Assembly (NCBI GenBank): GCA_964396245.1
Contig: CAYNEO010000026.1
Location: 1 to 53,646, forward strand
Source: CAYNEO01 sp964396245
Lineage (GTDB): Bacteria; Zixibacteria; MSB-5A5; GN15; FEB-12
Reading direction: 5' to 3'
DNA: 53,646 bases
Part shown: positions 1-8,059 of the stretch, piece after piece
How positions within the stretch are numbered: position 1 is the first letter of the stretch
How the letters are laid out: every line of letters starts with the position of its first letter
Made by a program: the position numbers and the translations under genes
Notes under the pieces: model-generated
Told to the model about the DNA's origin: nothing
Seen by the model: the letters and a program-made list of their open reading frames with translations, nothing else
Database searches by the model: none

Positions 1-390
1 GTCTCTGGAGAGGAGCTTCGGTACATTGCAAAGGACAAAACAGAGTGGGCACGCCGCGTTCGCGAACTCCGAACGGAATATGGTTGGCCAGTTGTTACGC
101 GAAACACCGGGCGTCCTGATTTGCCTGTCGGTGTATATCTCTTGGAGCAGGATAGACAGAGCCCTGAGCATGATCGACGGATTGCCGACCCGGTGCGTCG
201 GGCCGTGTTGGCGAGAGACGGATATAAATGTACAAAATGCGGGTGGACCTTTGAGATGTGGAACCGCGCCGACCCCCGGTTTTTGGAGCTACACCATATT
301 CGTCCACACGTAGAAGGGGGGAGTAACGAAGCAGACAATCTTACCACGCTTTGCACGGTGTGTCATGATGAGATACATCGACACATGTAG
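1..390 (+). CDS. HNH endonuclease, 5'-truncated by the window edge
   Basis: The reading frame is open from base 1, so the start lies outside the window and only the C-terminal 129 residues are visible. They carry a complete HNH nuclease fold: a CTKC zinc knuckle, the LELHHIRP core with the paired histidines, the N of EADNLTTLC, and a second CTVCH knuckle. HNH enzymes of this type are metal-dependent DNA nucleases, found as restriction enzymes, in mobile elements and as stand-alone genes. A TTG at base 121 could serve as a start, but in-frame sequence before it (ELRYIAKDKTEWARRVRELR) reads like normal protein, so an upstream start is more likely. The gene is followed by nearly 500 bases without a convincing gene, which suits an accessory locus. 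Family assignment is firm; the biological role is unknown. Confidence 0.85.
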   Translation, partial: VSGEELRYIAKDKTEWARRVRELRTEYGWPVVTRNTGRPDLPVGVYLLEQDRQSPEHDRRIADPVRRAVLARDGYKCTKCGWTFEMWNRADPRFLELHHIRPHVEGGSNEADNLTTLCTVCHDEIHRHM

Positions 391-431
391 TCACATTGAA
401 CAAGGCCCGATATTCGTATTCCAAAGTTGAG

Positions 432-510
432 AGTGGTCCCGCCCAACTGGTGGTACGGCTGCGTTGCACCGAAAACCAACGCCTGATTCTAGCGTAAAGT
501 GACCCCGCCC
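432..510. repeat. Pair of degenerate direct repeats
   Basis: AGTGGTCCCGCCC at 432-444 and AGTGACCCCGCCC at 498-510 match at 11 of 13 positions with the same orientation, 66 bases apart. They could be relics of a transposable-element end, but no transposase is present and no target duplication was recognised. Confidence 0.35.
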
Positions 511-543
511 TAGCCTGTCGCAGTTTTTGAGAAGTGTAAAGAC

Positions 544-864
544 CTAGTCTCTGCTATTCTCCATGAAGCGCCATCGGTTTGTATCCTCGTCGAACTCCGT
601 GTCCGCACTTTCCTCCCTCAACATTGCCACGGCGAATGGTATGGCCTCATCGGACTCTTCGTTCGCGCCCTCTGGCACCTGCTGCAAGAGCCTCTTAATG
701 GTACCACACCCCGGTTCAGCCGCCCCCACAGGTCCACTGAACCCCCGGTGCCCTACCTTCCAGATGCGCTGAGGTAGACCCCACCCGGAGGGTGGGGCAC
801 CATTGTACGAAATACAAAATGACGTATGGAAACCGGCATATCTGAGGACAGACATGCCCTGCAA
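544..864 (-). CDS. Weak small open frame, possibly a gene remnant
   Basis: A 106-codon frame. Its C-terminal half (from about residue 58, rich in Glu and Asp, with a DEAIPFAVAML stretch) reads like real protein, whereas the N-terminal half crosses a GC-rich hairpin and has a glycine- and proline-rich, low-information composition. No family was recognised. It may be the tail of a decayed gene rather than an intact one. Confidence 0.2.
   Translation of the reverse strand: MQGMSVLRYAGFHTSFCISYNGAPPSGWGLPQRIWKVGHRGFSGPVGAAEPGCGTIKRLLQQVPEGANEESDEAIPFAVAMLREESADTEFDEDTNRWRFMENSRD
779..797. repeat. Perfect 8-bp inverted repeat with 3-base loop
   Basis: CCCCACCC and GGGTGGGG flank a GGA loop. No T-tract follows on either strand, so it is not a standard intrinsic terminator. 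It lies in the gene-poor left-end stretch. Confidence 0.45.
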
Positions 865-881
865 GAATTCGCGATGAGGGG

Positions 882-3800
882 TTACGCCCTGATCTTATCG
901 ATCACTTTGTGGAAACTGATATACGTCACGGGGATGAGGATGAGCGTGATCATGGTCGAGACGAGCAGGCCGCCGATCACCGCCCGGGCCAGCGCCGCCT
1001 GAATTTCACCGCCCGACCCGGCGCCGAGCGCGAGCGGAAGCATACCGAGGATAGTCGTGCCGGAAGTCATCAGAATCGGCCGCAGCCGGAGCCGCCCGGA
1101 CTGCACGACAGCATCCCTGATTCCCATGTTCTGTTCACGCCGCAAGAGGTTGATATAATCAACCAGCACGATAGCATTGTTGACCACGATACCGATCAGC
1201 ATGATGATGCCCATCAAACTCTGCATATTCAATGACGTCCCGGTAATCAGCAGCGTCGGCACCACCCCGATGATCGCCATCGGGACGGCCACCATCACGA
1301 TGAGCGGATCGAGGAAACGCTCGAACTGCGCGGCCATGACCATGTAGACCAGCGCGAGGGCCATCAGCACCGAGAGGAAAAAGTCGGTTTTGGCTTTCTG
1401 CTGTTCCTCGTATTCGCCGCTGAAGATTAGCGAAAAGCCCCGTGGCAGCGGAAGGCTGTGCAGGCTGCTCTGAAGTTTTTCGACAACATCGCCGAGCGCG
1501 GCCCCGCTTTCGAGATTGGCCGTGATATAGGTAACGCGCTGGCCATCGACCCGCTCGATCTGGGTCGGGCTGCGTCGCCGTTCGGTTGACACCACGGCCG
1601 AAACAGGAATGATCTGCCCGCCGCCTGTCCGCACGGATACGTTGCTGAGGTCGTTGGTGCTCAGGCGGTCTTCCGGCTGGAGGCGGACCATAATCGGGTA
1701 TTCTTCGCCGCCTTCGCGAAACACTCCGGCGCGTCCGCCGCCGACATTGGTCTGGATCACATTGGCAATCTGGCTGACCGACATGCCCAGGTCGGCAATC
1801 TTCTCCCGGTCAATAACCAGATTTTGTTCCGGGCGTCCTTCGCGCCGGCTGATCCGGACATCGGCCACCTGCGGAACGCGCTCGATAATAGTCTGGATAT
1901 CTTTCGAGAGACGATCGGCGAGAGCAAGGTCGTAGCCTCGCAGTTCGAGCTGTACGGCCTCCGAGCCGCCGGAGCCGAACAACCGCCGAAGCATCCAGAG
2001 TCCCGACTGGGCGCTGACACGGGCATTCACCCCGGGGATTTTACCGGCGACATGCCGCCGGATGCGGTCGGCCAGTTCGAAACTGTTGACCGTTCGCGTG
2101 TCGGCATCCTTGAGGGCGATCTCGATCTCGGCGTCACCCGAGCGGACCTCCACCGACATGTGCTCGATCTGATCGGTCGGGACCACTTCACGGACAATGT
2201 CTTCCATGTCGTGGAGGTACTTGTTCACCACGGCGATATTTGTACCCTGCGCCATTTCGACATCGACACTGATTTCGTTGGCATCGGTCTGCGGCGCCAG
2301 CTCGACCGGGAGCAACTGCCAGAGGAAGAGGGTGATCACGAGCAAAGAGCCGGCCACGCCGAAGACGATTTTTTTGTGATTGATAGCCTTCTCTATGACG
2401 CCTTCGTAGATGCCTTCGAGACGATCGGTCCACCGGACAAATCGCGACTTCTGCTGTGCTTTAGACTGGCCGTTTCCGTCGACGGTGAGGTATCGGCTTC
2501 CCAGCATCGGGACTAACGTGAGCGCCACAAAGAGCGAGCACAGCAGCGCGAAGACAACAACCAGCGCCAGCTCCTGGAACAGCATCCCGGAGATCGTCTT
2601 CATGAATATGACCGGCAGGAAGATTACAGCGGTAGTCAGCGTGGAGGCGATAATAGCGCCGGTCACCTGTTTTGTGCCGATCAATGAACTCTCGCGGAGG
2701 GAGCGGCCCTGTTGCCTGATCCGGACGATATTTTCGAGCACGACAATAGAGTTGTCGACTATGAGTCCAATGCCGAGCGCAAGTCCCCCGAAACTCATCA
2801 TATTGAGAGACACGTGGCTGAAATACAGCACCCCAAACGTGGCGACAATCGAGATTGGAATGGACAGCGCAATGATAAATGTCGTGGAGCCGTTCCTCAG
2901 GAAGAGATAGAGCACGAATATGGCCAGCAGTCCGCCGAAGAATGTGGCCTGTTTGACATTACTGATAGCGCTCTGGATAAAGTCGCTCTGGTCGATGATC
3001 ATCAGCAGATTGATATCGCTGCGTTCGCGATTGATCTGATCCACGATTTTACGGGCGGCTTCGGCGACGGCAACGGTGTTCGCGCCGGACTGTTTGCGGA
3101 TACCCAGGCGGATCATCGGGCGGCCGTCGACCTCCACCAGCCGGCCGACATCTTCGTAGCCATCGACCACCTCGGCGACATCACCGACCCGTATGGGTTT
3201 ACCGTCGACGACAGTAACAATCGTGGAGGCAATCTGGTCGAGCGACTGGAATTCTCCCCGCGTGCGGACGTACATGTCGCTGACGCCTTCACGCATGTCG
3301 CCGCCCGGGAGAGTAACATTTTCACGCGCGAGCGCCTGTTGCACATCGGTCGCCGAAAGCCTGCTGGAGGCGAGGCGGTCGCGTTTCAGTCTCACCTGAA
3401 TTTCCCGGTGGATGCCGCCCCAGACATCGACAGAACCGACCCCCGGGATTTGTTCGAAGCGTTGTGAGATTTCCCGTTCGAGCAGTTGTGTCAGTTGATC
3501 CATCGGCCGATCCGATTGAGCGCCGAGAATCACGACCGGGAAATTGTCGGGGTCAAATTTCCACAGCGCGGGGGATTCCACTTCCGGCGGGAAATCGTCT
3601 CGAATTCGATCGAGCGCGGCCCGGACATCGTTGGCGGCGGCGTCAATATCCGTTCCCTGAGAAAATTCCAGCGTGACCCGGCTGCGGCCCTCTTCTGATC
3701 TGGAGCGCACTTCTTCGACATTGGGGACGCTCGCGATCGCATTTTCAACGCGGTCGGTAATGATGGTCTCGATCTCTTCCGGTCCGACATTCGGATAACT

Positions 3801-3947
3801 GGTGGAGATGGAGAGCATGGGATACTCGATAGGCGGGAGAAGGTCAACGGGCAAAAACCGGAATGCCATGACGCCCACCACGATGATAATAAGGAACACC
3901 ATCGTTGTGGCGATAGGGCGGTTGACTGCCAGCTTGGTGATACTCAT
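882..3947 (-). CDS. RND efflux transporter permease (AcrB/MdtB/SwrC type)
   Basis: A 1021-residue inner-membrane proton-driven pump of the HAE1/hydrophobe RND superfamily, with the usual length and internal duplication: an N-terminal membrane helix (TTMVFLIIIVVGVMAF), a large periplasmic loop, a central helix bundle, a second periplasmic loop and a C-terminal bundle. The helix-4 motif is GIGLIVDNSIVVLENI, with Asp398 in place of the first and Asn399 in place of the second of the two AcrB aspartates; helix 10 has VVNNAIVLVDYI, with no lysine at the AcrB Lys940 position. That pattern is common in Gram-positive and FCB relatives, so proton coupling may rest on Asp398 alone. The gene follows its periplasmic adaptor by 28 bases, forming a two-gene operon. 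No TolC partner is in the operon. Substrate cannot be read from sequence. Confidence 0.95.
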   Translation of the reverse strand: MSITKLAVNRPIATTMVFLIIIVVGVMAFRFLPVDLLPPIEYPMLSISTSYPNVGPEEIETIITDRVENAIASVPNVEEVRSRSEEGRSRVTLEFSQGTDIDAAANDVRAALDRIRDDFPPEVESPALWKFDPDNFPVVILGAQSDRPMDQLTQLLEREISQRFEQIPGVGSVDVWGGIHREIQVRLKRDRLASSRLSATDVQQALARENVTLPGGDMREGVSDMYVRTRGEFQSLDQIASTIVTVVDGKPIRVGDVAEVVDGYEDVGRLVEVDGRPMIRLGIRKQSGANTVAVAEAARKIVDQINRERSDINLLMIIDQSDFIQSAISNVKQATFFGGLLAIFVLYLFLRNGSTTFIIALSIPISIVATFGVLYFSHVSLNMMSFGGLALGIGLIVDNSIVVLENIVRIRQQGRSLRESSLIGTKQVTGAIIASTLTTAVIFLPVIFMKTISGMLFQELALVVVFALLCSLFVALTLVPMLGSRYLTVDGNGQSKAQQKSRFVRWTDRLEGIYEGVIEKAINHKKIVFGVAGSLLVITLFLWQLLPVELAPQTDANEISVDVEMAQGTNIAVVNKYLHDMEDIVREVVPTDQIEHMSVEVRSGDAEIEIALKDADTRTVNSFELADRIRRHVAGKIPGVNARVSAQSGLWMLRRLFGSGGSEAVQLELRGYDLALADRLSKDIQTIIERVPQVADVRISRREGRPEQNLVIDREKIADLGMSVSQIANVIQTNVGGGRAGVFREGGEEYPIMVRLQPEDRLSTNDLSNVSVRTGGGQIIPVSAVVSTERRRSPTQIERVDGQRVTYITANLESGAALGDVVEKLQSSLHSLPLPRGFSLIFSGEYEEQQKAKTDFFLSVLMALALVYMVMAAQFERFLDPLIVMVAVPMAIIGVVPTLLITGTSLNMQSLMGIIMLIGIVVNNAIVLVDYINLLRREQNMGIRDAVVQSGRLRLRPILMTSGTTILGMLPLALGAGSGGEIQAALARAVIGGLLVSTMITLILIPVTYISFHKVIDKIRA

Positions 3948-3975
3948 AACTCTTGTCGCTGCTTCTTGCGGGTAC

Positions 3976-5328
3976 TCAGATTCCGGGCATGGTCGTGTCG
4001 GTGCCGATCGCTTGTTTTCCGTTCACCATCTCTTCCAGGAGGTCCTCGCGCTGGAGATTCTGTAGCTGCTCGACCCATGACCAGTCTACCGGTCGCACTC
4101 TTGCCTGGCCCGAGTCGCCTGCCAGCAGGTCCTGGCCGATAGTCACCACCCAACTCTCCGGTTCAATGCCGCGGATACCGGCGCTCATTCGTCCCTTGGC
4201 GATAACTTCCACCGGCACAAATTCAAACGCCACCGGTTCGGTCAGATTCCGGTTCTGGCTGTTGCCACCCGAGGTCGGCTCAGTCTGGATTCGGGAGAAG
4301 GTATCGCGGCTGACATAGACGCCGGTGCCACCTGTCATGGGATTTTCGTACAGGGCGCTGAGCGGAATAAGCGTAGCCTTTTCACTCTCGCCGTAGAATA
4401 CATCGACAGTGACGAACATCCCGGACTTGAGCACGTGACCCGGATTGGCGAGGTCGATTTCGGCTTCCGTGCTGTGGGTGACAGGATGGAGGAAAGGCGA
4501 TATTCGGGAGAGCTTTGCGTTAAGGATCCCCGAAGGCGCGATACCTGCTTCAATTTCGGTTCGCTGTCCGGCCTCAATATAACTAAGCATTCGATCGGTC
4601 AGGACGATCTCGACGCGTACGCTGTCAAGCTGTCCCAGTGTGAACAGACGTGTGCCGGGACCGACCATCATGCCGACCTCGGCCTTACGGCTTCCCACGG
4701 TGCCGTCCACGGGCGCCCGGATGACCGTCTGCGACAGCGCCTCTTCCTCCTCTGCAACGGTGGACGAAGCTTGTTCCACGCGCGCATGAGCGAGCTCGAC
4801 ATCGGCCTCGGCGGAAAGTGCCTGAGTCTGAATAGATTCGAGTTCTGCGTCGTTGGTCAAGCCCTGATCGGCGAGAGCCTTCAGGCGCCGCAGCCTGGAC
4901 TGAGTTTCCGTCTGCCTGGCTTCGGCCTGGCGGGCCTGCGCGCGGGCGATCTGGAGCGCTGCCCTGGCCTGGTTGAGCCGTTCTTGGAACTCTCTATCCC
5001 GGAGAGTGACCAGCGGTTGGCCCTGTTTGACCTCGTCGCCGTTTTGCACGTTAACGGCGGTGACAACGGCACTGATTTCGGGGAATATCTCGACCTGATT
5101 TTTGGCCTTCACCACTCCGCTCAGCCGCTCGATTAACGGCAGGGAGCCGTAACTCGCCCGGACCGCTTCGACAGCCGGAATGAGCTGATTCTCGCGACTG
5201 CCGGGGTTGTTTGAGTCCCCCGAACAAGCGATGAGCAGTATTACAGCACTAATGGAAACGGCAAAATAACCAACGAGTCGTTTTGTCACGGTTGTCTTGC
5301 GGTTACCCGTCGACAGCGTTACTGGCAC
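3976..5328 (-). CDS. RND periplasmic adaptor (membrane fusion protein), lipoprotein
   Basis: A 450-residue HlyD/AcrA-family adaptor that would link the downstream RND pump to an outer-membrane channel. Residues 17-35 form a lipoprotein signal ending in a lipobox (LLIAC, Cys35), so it should be lipid-anchored. A barrel-sandwich lipoyl half-motif (VTAVNVQNGDEVKQGQPLV) is followed by a long alpha-hairpin rich in Ala, Gln, Glu and Arg (about residues 112-200) and the second lipoyl half (VIRAPVDGTVGSRKAEVG). The chosen start is the GTG at 5328, preceded by GAGG six bases upstream; a GTG at codon 14 is a weaker alternative. The start sits inside a 10-codon mini-ORF (5319-5351), suggesting translational coupling. 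The gap to the permease is 28 bases. Confidence 0.92.
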   Translation of the reverse strand: MPVTLSTGNRKTTVTKRLVGYFAVSISAVILLIACSGDSNNPGSRENQLIPAVEAVRASYGSLPLIERLSGVVKAKNQVEIFPEISAVVTAVNVQNGDEVKQGQPLVTLRDREFQERLNQARAALQIARAQARQAEARQTETQSRLRRLKALADQGLTNDAELESIQTQALSAEADVELAHARVEQASSTVAEEEEALSQTVIRAPVDGTVGSRKAEVGMMVGPGTRLFTLGQLDSVRVEIVLTDRMLSYIEAGQRTEIEAGIAPSGILNAKLSRISPFLHPVTHSTEAEIDLANPGHVLKSGMFVTVDVFYGESEKATLIPLSALYENPMTGGTGVYVSRDTFSRIQTEPTSGGNSQNRNLTEPVAFEFVPVEVIAKGRMSAGIRGIEPESWVVTIGQDLLAGDSGQARVRPVDWSWVEQLQNLQREDLLEEMVNGKQAIGTDTTMPGI

Positions 5329-5351
5329 GAGAAACCTCGCAGTTGGTTCAT
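5319..5351 (-). CDS. Possible 10-residue leader ORF overlapping the RND adaptor start
   Basis: An ATG at 5351 with a good ribosome site (GGAG, five bases away) opens a 10-codon frame (MNQLRGFSCQ) ending in TAA at 5319-5321. It overlaps the adaptor's GTG start in another frame and contains that gene's Shine-Dalgarno. A ribosome terminating here could reinitiate at the adaptor, or a stalled one could open or block the site. No terminator hairpin is visible, so any control would be translational. It may also be chance. Confidence 0.35.
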   Translation of the reverse strand: MNQLRGFSCQ

Positions 5352-5391
5352 GTTAGCTCCGTTTTGCTCCCATAATAAGGATGCAACTATC

Positions 5392-5412
5392 GGGTATTGT
5401 ACACACAATCCC
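5392..5412 (-). promoter_or_regulatory. Operator-like palindrome at the RND operon promoter
   Basis: ATTGT-ACAC-ACAAT (5396-5409) is a perfect 5+4+5 inverted repeat, flanked by GGG and CCC. Read on the minus strand it contains TACAAT, a good -10 hexamer for the RND operon, although no good -35 lies 16-18 bases upstream of it. A repressor bound here would block transcription, the usual design for TetR- or MarR-controlled efflux operons. No regulator gene is adjacent, so this is inference from symmetry alone. Confidence 0.35.
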
Positions 5413-5547
5413 AACTATACGTTCTGATCGACAGCGAAGAAAGGGAAAAAGATCGCGATTATGCACGTTTGCACGATACGACCGGCGAGGGCGGGGGACT
5501 CCGTATCCGGTTTTGCGGAACCGGCGGCGGTTTTTTTCGGAATTGAC

Positions 5548-5575
5548 TGGACAATCGGCGGCGGAAGCGTATATT
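5548..5575 (+). promoter_or_regulatory. Candidate sigma70 promoter for the FAD oxidoreductase
   Basis: TGGACA (5548-5553) and TATATT (5570-5575) are separated by 16 bases on the coding strand. The predicted transcript would have a leader of about 140 bases before the ATG at 5725. Confidence 0.45.
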
Positions 5576-5724
5576 AGAAATAATGGGTCCACGTAGTCTT
5601 TTCTATCCCTGCAAGCAGCAAGTGTGCCTTCGCCATAAACACGGCGCGCGATGACAGCCGCCCGACTTTGAGGCGGGCAGTCGTCGACGGACAGTCGAGA
5701 ACGACGAATCAGGAGGACAAGAAG

Positions 5725-7104
5725 ATGAATAAATCAGTCATTTCCGAATTTGCCGCAGCCCTGCATGGTCGATTGGTGACACCGGAGGATTCGGACTACG
5801 ATTCCGCCCGGTCGGTCTGGAACGGGATGATCGACCGGCGACCGCGGATGATCGCACAGTGCGCCGATACGGCCGACGTGGTGGCATCGGTGAAATTCGC
5901 CCGAGAATACGATCTGCCGATGTCGGTCAGGGGAGGCGGACACGGCGTGGCCGGAAAGGCGGTCTGCGATGAGGGGGTGTTGATAGACCTGTCGCCGATG
6001 AGGGCAGTGAAAGTGGATCCGAAAGCCAGGATCGCCCGCGCCGAGCCCGGAGCGACCCTGGCCGATCTCGATCGTGAAACACAGGCACACGGTCTGGCAA
6101 CGACCGGCGGGCTCGTGTCCGAGACGGGGATAGCAGGTCTGACACTGGGCGGCGGCATCGGGTATCTCGCCCGCAGATTCGGACTGACACTCGATAATCT
6201 GGTTGCCGCCGATGTTGTCACCGCCGATGGCCGGCAAGTGCGAGCGAGTGAAAAGGAGAATGCCGATCTGTTCTGGGGCTTACGCGGAGGCGGCGGCAAT
6301 TTCGGGATTGTGACCGCCTTCGAGTACAGACTGCACGAGGTTGGTCCCAACGTAATGGTGGCGCAGGTCTTCTATCCGTTTGACCACGCCGAACGGGTTC
6401 TCAACCATTACCGGGATCTGATGGCCAAAGCGCCGGATGAACTCGCCTGCTACGCCTTGGTGGCTCACGTGCCACCGGCGGAGCCATTCCCGGAAGAGTT
6501 CCACGGCCGAACTTCAATAGCGCTGGTGGCCTGCCATACCGGCAACGCGGGAGAGGCGCAGAAACTTCTGAATCCGCTCAAAGAACTCGGTAAGCCGATA
6601 CTGGCCATGGTAGGGGAGATGCCGTATGCGCAACTTCAGCAGAGCTTCGATGCCGGTATGCCGCACGGGGCGCGCTACTACTGGAAGGCGCACTATTTAG
6701 ATGAACTCTCGGATGACGCCATTAAGAGATTTATCAGCCTGAGCGAACCTCTGCCGGGAGAGCTTTCACTGGTAGGCTTTGAACCGCTGGGCGGAGCGAT
6801 AAGCCGCGTGGATCCATCGGCAACCGCTTTTGCCCACCGTGATGCCAAATTCGCCCTGGGAATCTGGGCAGGCTGGACAGACCCGGCGGACGACGAAAAA
6901 ATCAAGTCATGGACCCGTGATTTTCACAAGGCTTTTGTCCCGTATTCAACCGGTGGCGTCTATGTCAATTATCTCGATCAGGATGATGATGAACGGGTGA
7001 ATGCGGCCTTTGGGGACAGCTATGCGCGGTTACGGGACATTAAGGCAAAGTGGGATCCGGAGAACTTCTTCTGTCTGAATCAGAATATCAGACCGAGGAA
7101 GTGA
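5725..7104 (+). CDS. FAD-linked oxidoreductase, BBE (berberine-bridge) type
   Basis: A 459-residue flavoprotein of the PCMH-FAD/BBE family, oxidases that use covalently bound FAD on sugars, alkaloids or other small substrates. The FAD-binding domain (about residues 35-210) has the SVRGGGHGVAGKA motif, whose histidine is the usual 8-alpha attachment site, and the LTLGGGIGYLARRFGLTLDN loop. The cysteine used for a second covalent link in bicovalent members is absent (the segment reads GGLVSETG), so single attachment is expected. The C-terminal BBE domain ends in YVNYLDQ...WDPENFFCLNQNIRP. The ATG at 5725 is preferred because AGGAGG lies eight bases upstream; a TTG 57 bases earlier would add an unconserved extension. 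It has no signal peptide and appears monocistronic. The substrate is unknown. Confidence 0.92.
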   Translation: MNKSVISEFAAALHGRLVTPEDSDYDSARSVWNGMIDRRPRMIAQCADTADVVASVKFAREYDLPMSVRGGGHGVAGKAVCDEGVLIDLSPMRAVKVDPKARIARAEPGATLADLDRETQAHGLATTGGLVSETGIAGLTLGGGIGYLARRFGLTLDNLVAADVVTADGRQVRASEKENADLFWGLRGGGGNFGIVTAFEYRLHEVGPNVMVAQVFYPFDHAERVLNHYRDLMAKAPDELACYALVAHVPPAEPFPEEFHGRTSIALVACHTGNAGEAQKLLNPLKELGKPILAMVGEMPYAQLQQSFDAGMPHGARYYWKAHYLDELSDDAIKRFISLSEPLPGELSLVGFEPLGGAISRVDPSATAFAHRDAKFALGIWAGWTDPADDEKIKSWTRDFHKAFVPYSTGGVYVNYLDQDDDERVNAAFGDSYARLRDIKAKWDPENFFCLNQNIRPRK

Positions 7105-7154
7105 GATTGACAGCCGGGGGCAGGTGACACCGGACGGAAAGACCTGAGGAGAGG

Positions 7155-7283
7155 CTTCGACAAGCTCAGCCTGACTTGATCGTAACCGGGGCAGCAAAGG
7201 TGGAGTTTCAGCTAACATATCTCTGGAAGCAATTTGATTCGTTCGTGAAACGGTTATGAGAGGCCACCCTGAGCTTGTCGAAG
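7155..7283. repeat. Inverted pair of a dispersed 15-base repeat
   Basis: CTTCGACAAGCTCAG (7155-7169) and its exact reverse complement CTGAGCTTGTCGAAG (7269-7283) lie about 100 bases apart. This core resembles a short palindromic-type repeat scattered through many bacterial genomes (recalled, not searched). The right copy lies inside the C-terminal codons of the 2H phosphoesterase gene. A weak relative (TTGAGCGAAGTCGACAG) occurs near 43020. Confidence 0.7.
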
Positions 7284-7814
7284 GGTATCCTTATCTGCGA
7301 GCTGAAATGAGGTACGTTTGGTCCATCGCCCTGATCTGTTATCCATCAGCCATACTTCGTTGACAGCAGCTTCGATAGGAAACTTCCCGGCGCAGGAAAT
7401 CCCGAATTTTTCACTGATTCGATTCAACGCCTTTTCGTCCTCCACCGCCGCTACTGTAAGGTGCGGGATGACTTCGTTGAACATGCCGCCGTAAGGAGGA
7501 GATTCGGGGAACCGATCCGCTACTTCCTTAATGAAGTCGTTCAAAGGTTGAGCGGGAAAAGGCGCAAGATATAGTACGCCGGGAAACCGGCTGGGCCTTT
7601 CAAGGGAAAGCGCAAAACGTGGATACAATAAGAAGAGCTCTCTAAGTTTATTCATTGCTCTAGGCTCGTCCTCTTGGGCAGGCAGGAACGGGTAATTAAT
7701 GGTAATATGGGCCGGCATGCCGTCGGCGGCCGATGAATCGTATTTGGCCCTGAACGGGCCAACCAGCGACTCTGCCTCAGGGACCAGAATCACAAGTGCG
7801 GATTGATATGTCAC
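7254..7814 (-). CDS. 2'-5' RNA ligase / 2H phosphoesterase family protein
   Basis: A 186-residue protein with the two HxT signatures that define the 2H phosphoesterase fold: HIT in MPAHITINYPF near residue 36 and HLT in VIPHLTVAAV near residue 117. Family members hydrolyse or ligate 2'-5' or cyclic 2',3' phosphodiester bonds in RNA or nucleotides. It is cytoplasmic, with no signal peptide. The start is the GTG at 7814, with GGGGA six bases upstream. The last ten residues (TLRQAQGGLS) and part of the 3' end are encoded by the dispersed repeat at 7269-7283, so the repeat appears to have landed at the 3' end and supplied a new tail and stop. It is encoded alone, opposite its neighbours; the physiological substrate is unknown. 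Confidence 0.85.
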   Translation of the reverse strand: MTYQSALVILVPEAESLVGPFRAKYDSSAADGMPAHITINYPFLPAQEDEPRAMNKLRELFLLYPRFALSLERPSRFPGVLYLAPFPAQPLNDFIKEVADRFPESPPYGGMFNEVIPHLTVAAVEDEKALNRISEKFGISCAGKFPIEAAVNEVWLMDNRSGRWTKRTSFQLADKDTLRQAQGGLS

Positions 7815-8059
7815 TTGAATTCCCCGAAAGTAGTGCTTCCTTCCTGTCCACTATCTTACAAAGATTTAGCACGGAAGACAAGACGCAAAGTAGTGGTGAT
7901 CAGCGGGAACATAATGGAATCCGGCCGTCTTATACACCGCCAGAGGTTTTTTTGATTGCGCCGGAGTTCCATTAACGCTGTAAAACGTATATATTTAGGT
8001 GATTAGAAGGGCCCCGACCGCTAAAGGAAAATCGGGGTGAAACCGATAACATAAAAGGT

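Larger units (their letters stand above)
391..881. other. Gene-poor stretch between HNH gene and RND operon
   Basis: No convincing gene lies here. The stretch holds two imperfect copies of a 13-base motif (432-444 and 498-510), an 8-bp perfect hairpin (779-797) and one weak minus-strand open frame (544-864). It looks like decayed accessory DNA next to the HNH nuclease. Confidence 0.5.
5329..5724. other. Divergent intergenic region, RND operon / FAD oxidoreductase
   Basis: No gene other than the 5319-5351 mini-ORF is supported here. The left part holds an operator-like palindrome and a possible minus-strand -10 for the RND operon; the right part holds a plausible plus-strand promoter (5548-5575) for the oxidoreductase. 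Confidence 0.5.

Noticed and set aside
1824..2516. 230-codon plus-strand frame inside the RND permease
   Set aside because: Antisense to a clearly conserved gene, His- and Asp-rich composition typical of a reverse-strand shadow, no ribosome site or family.
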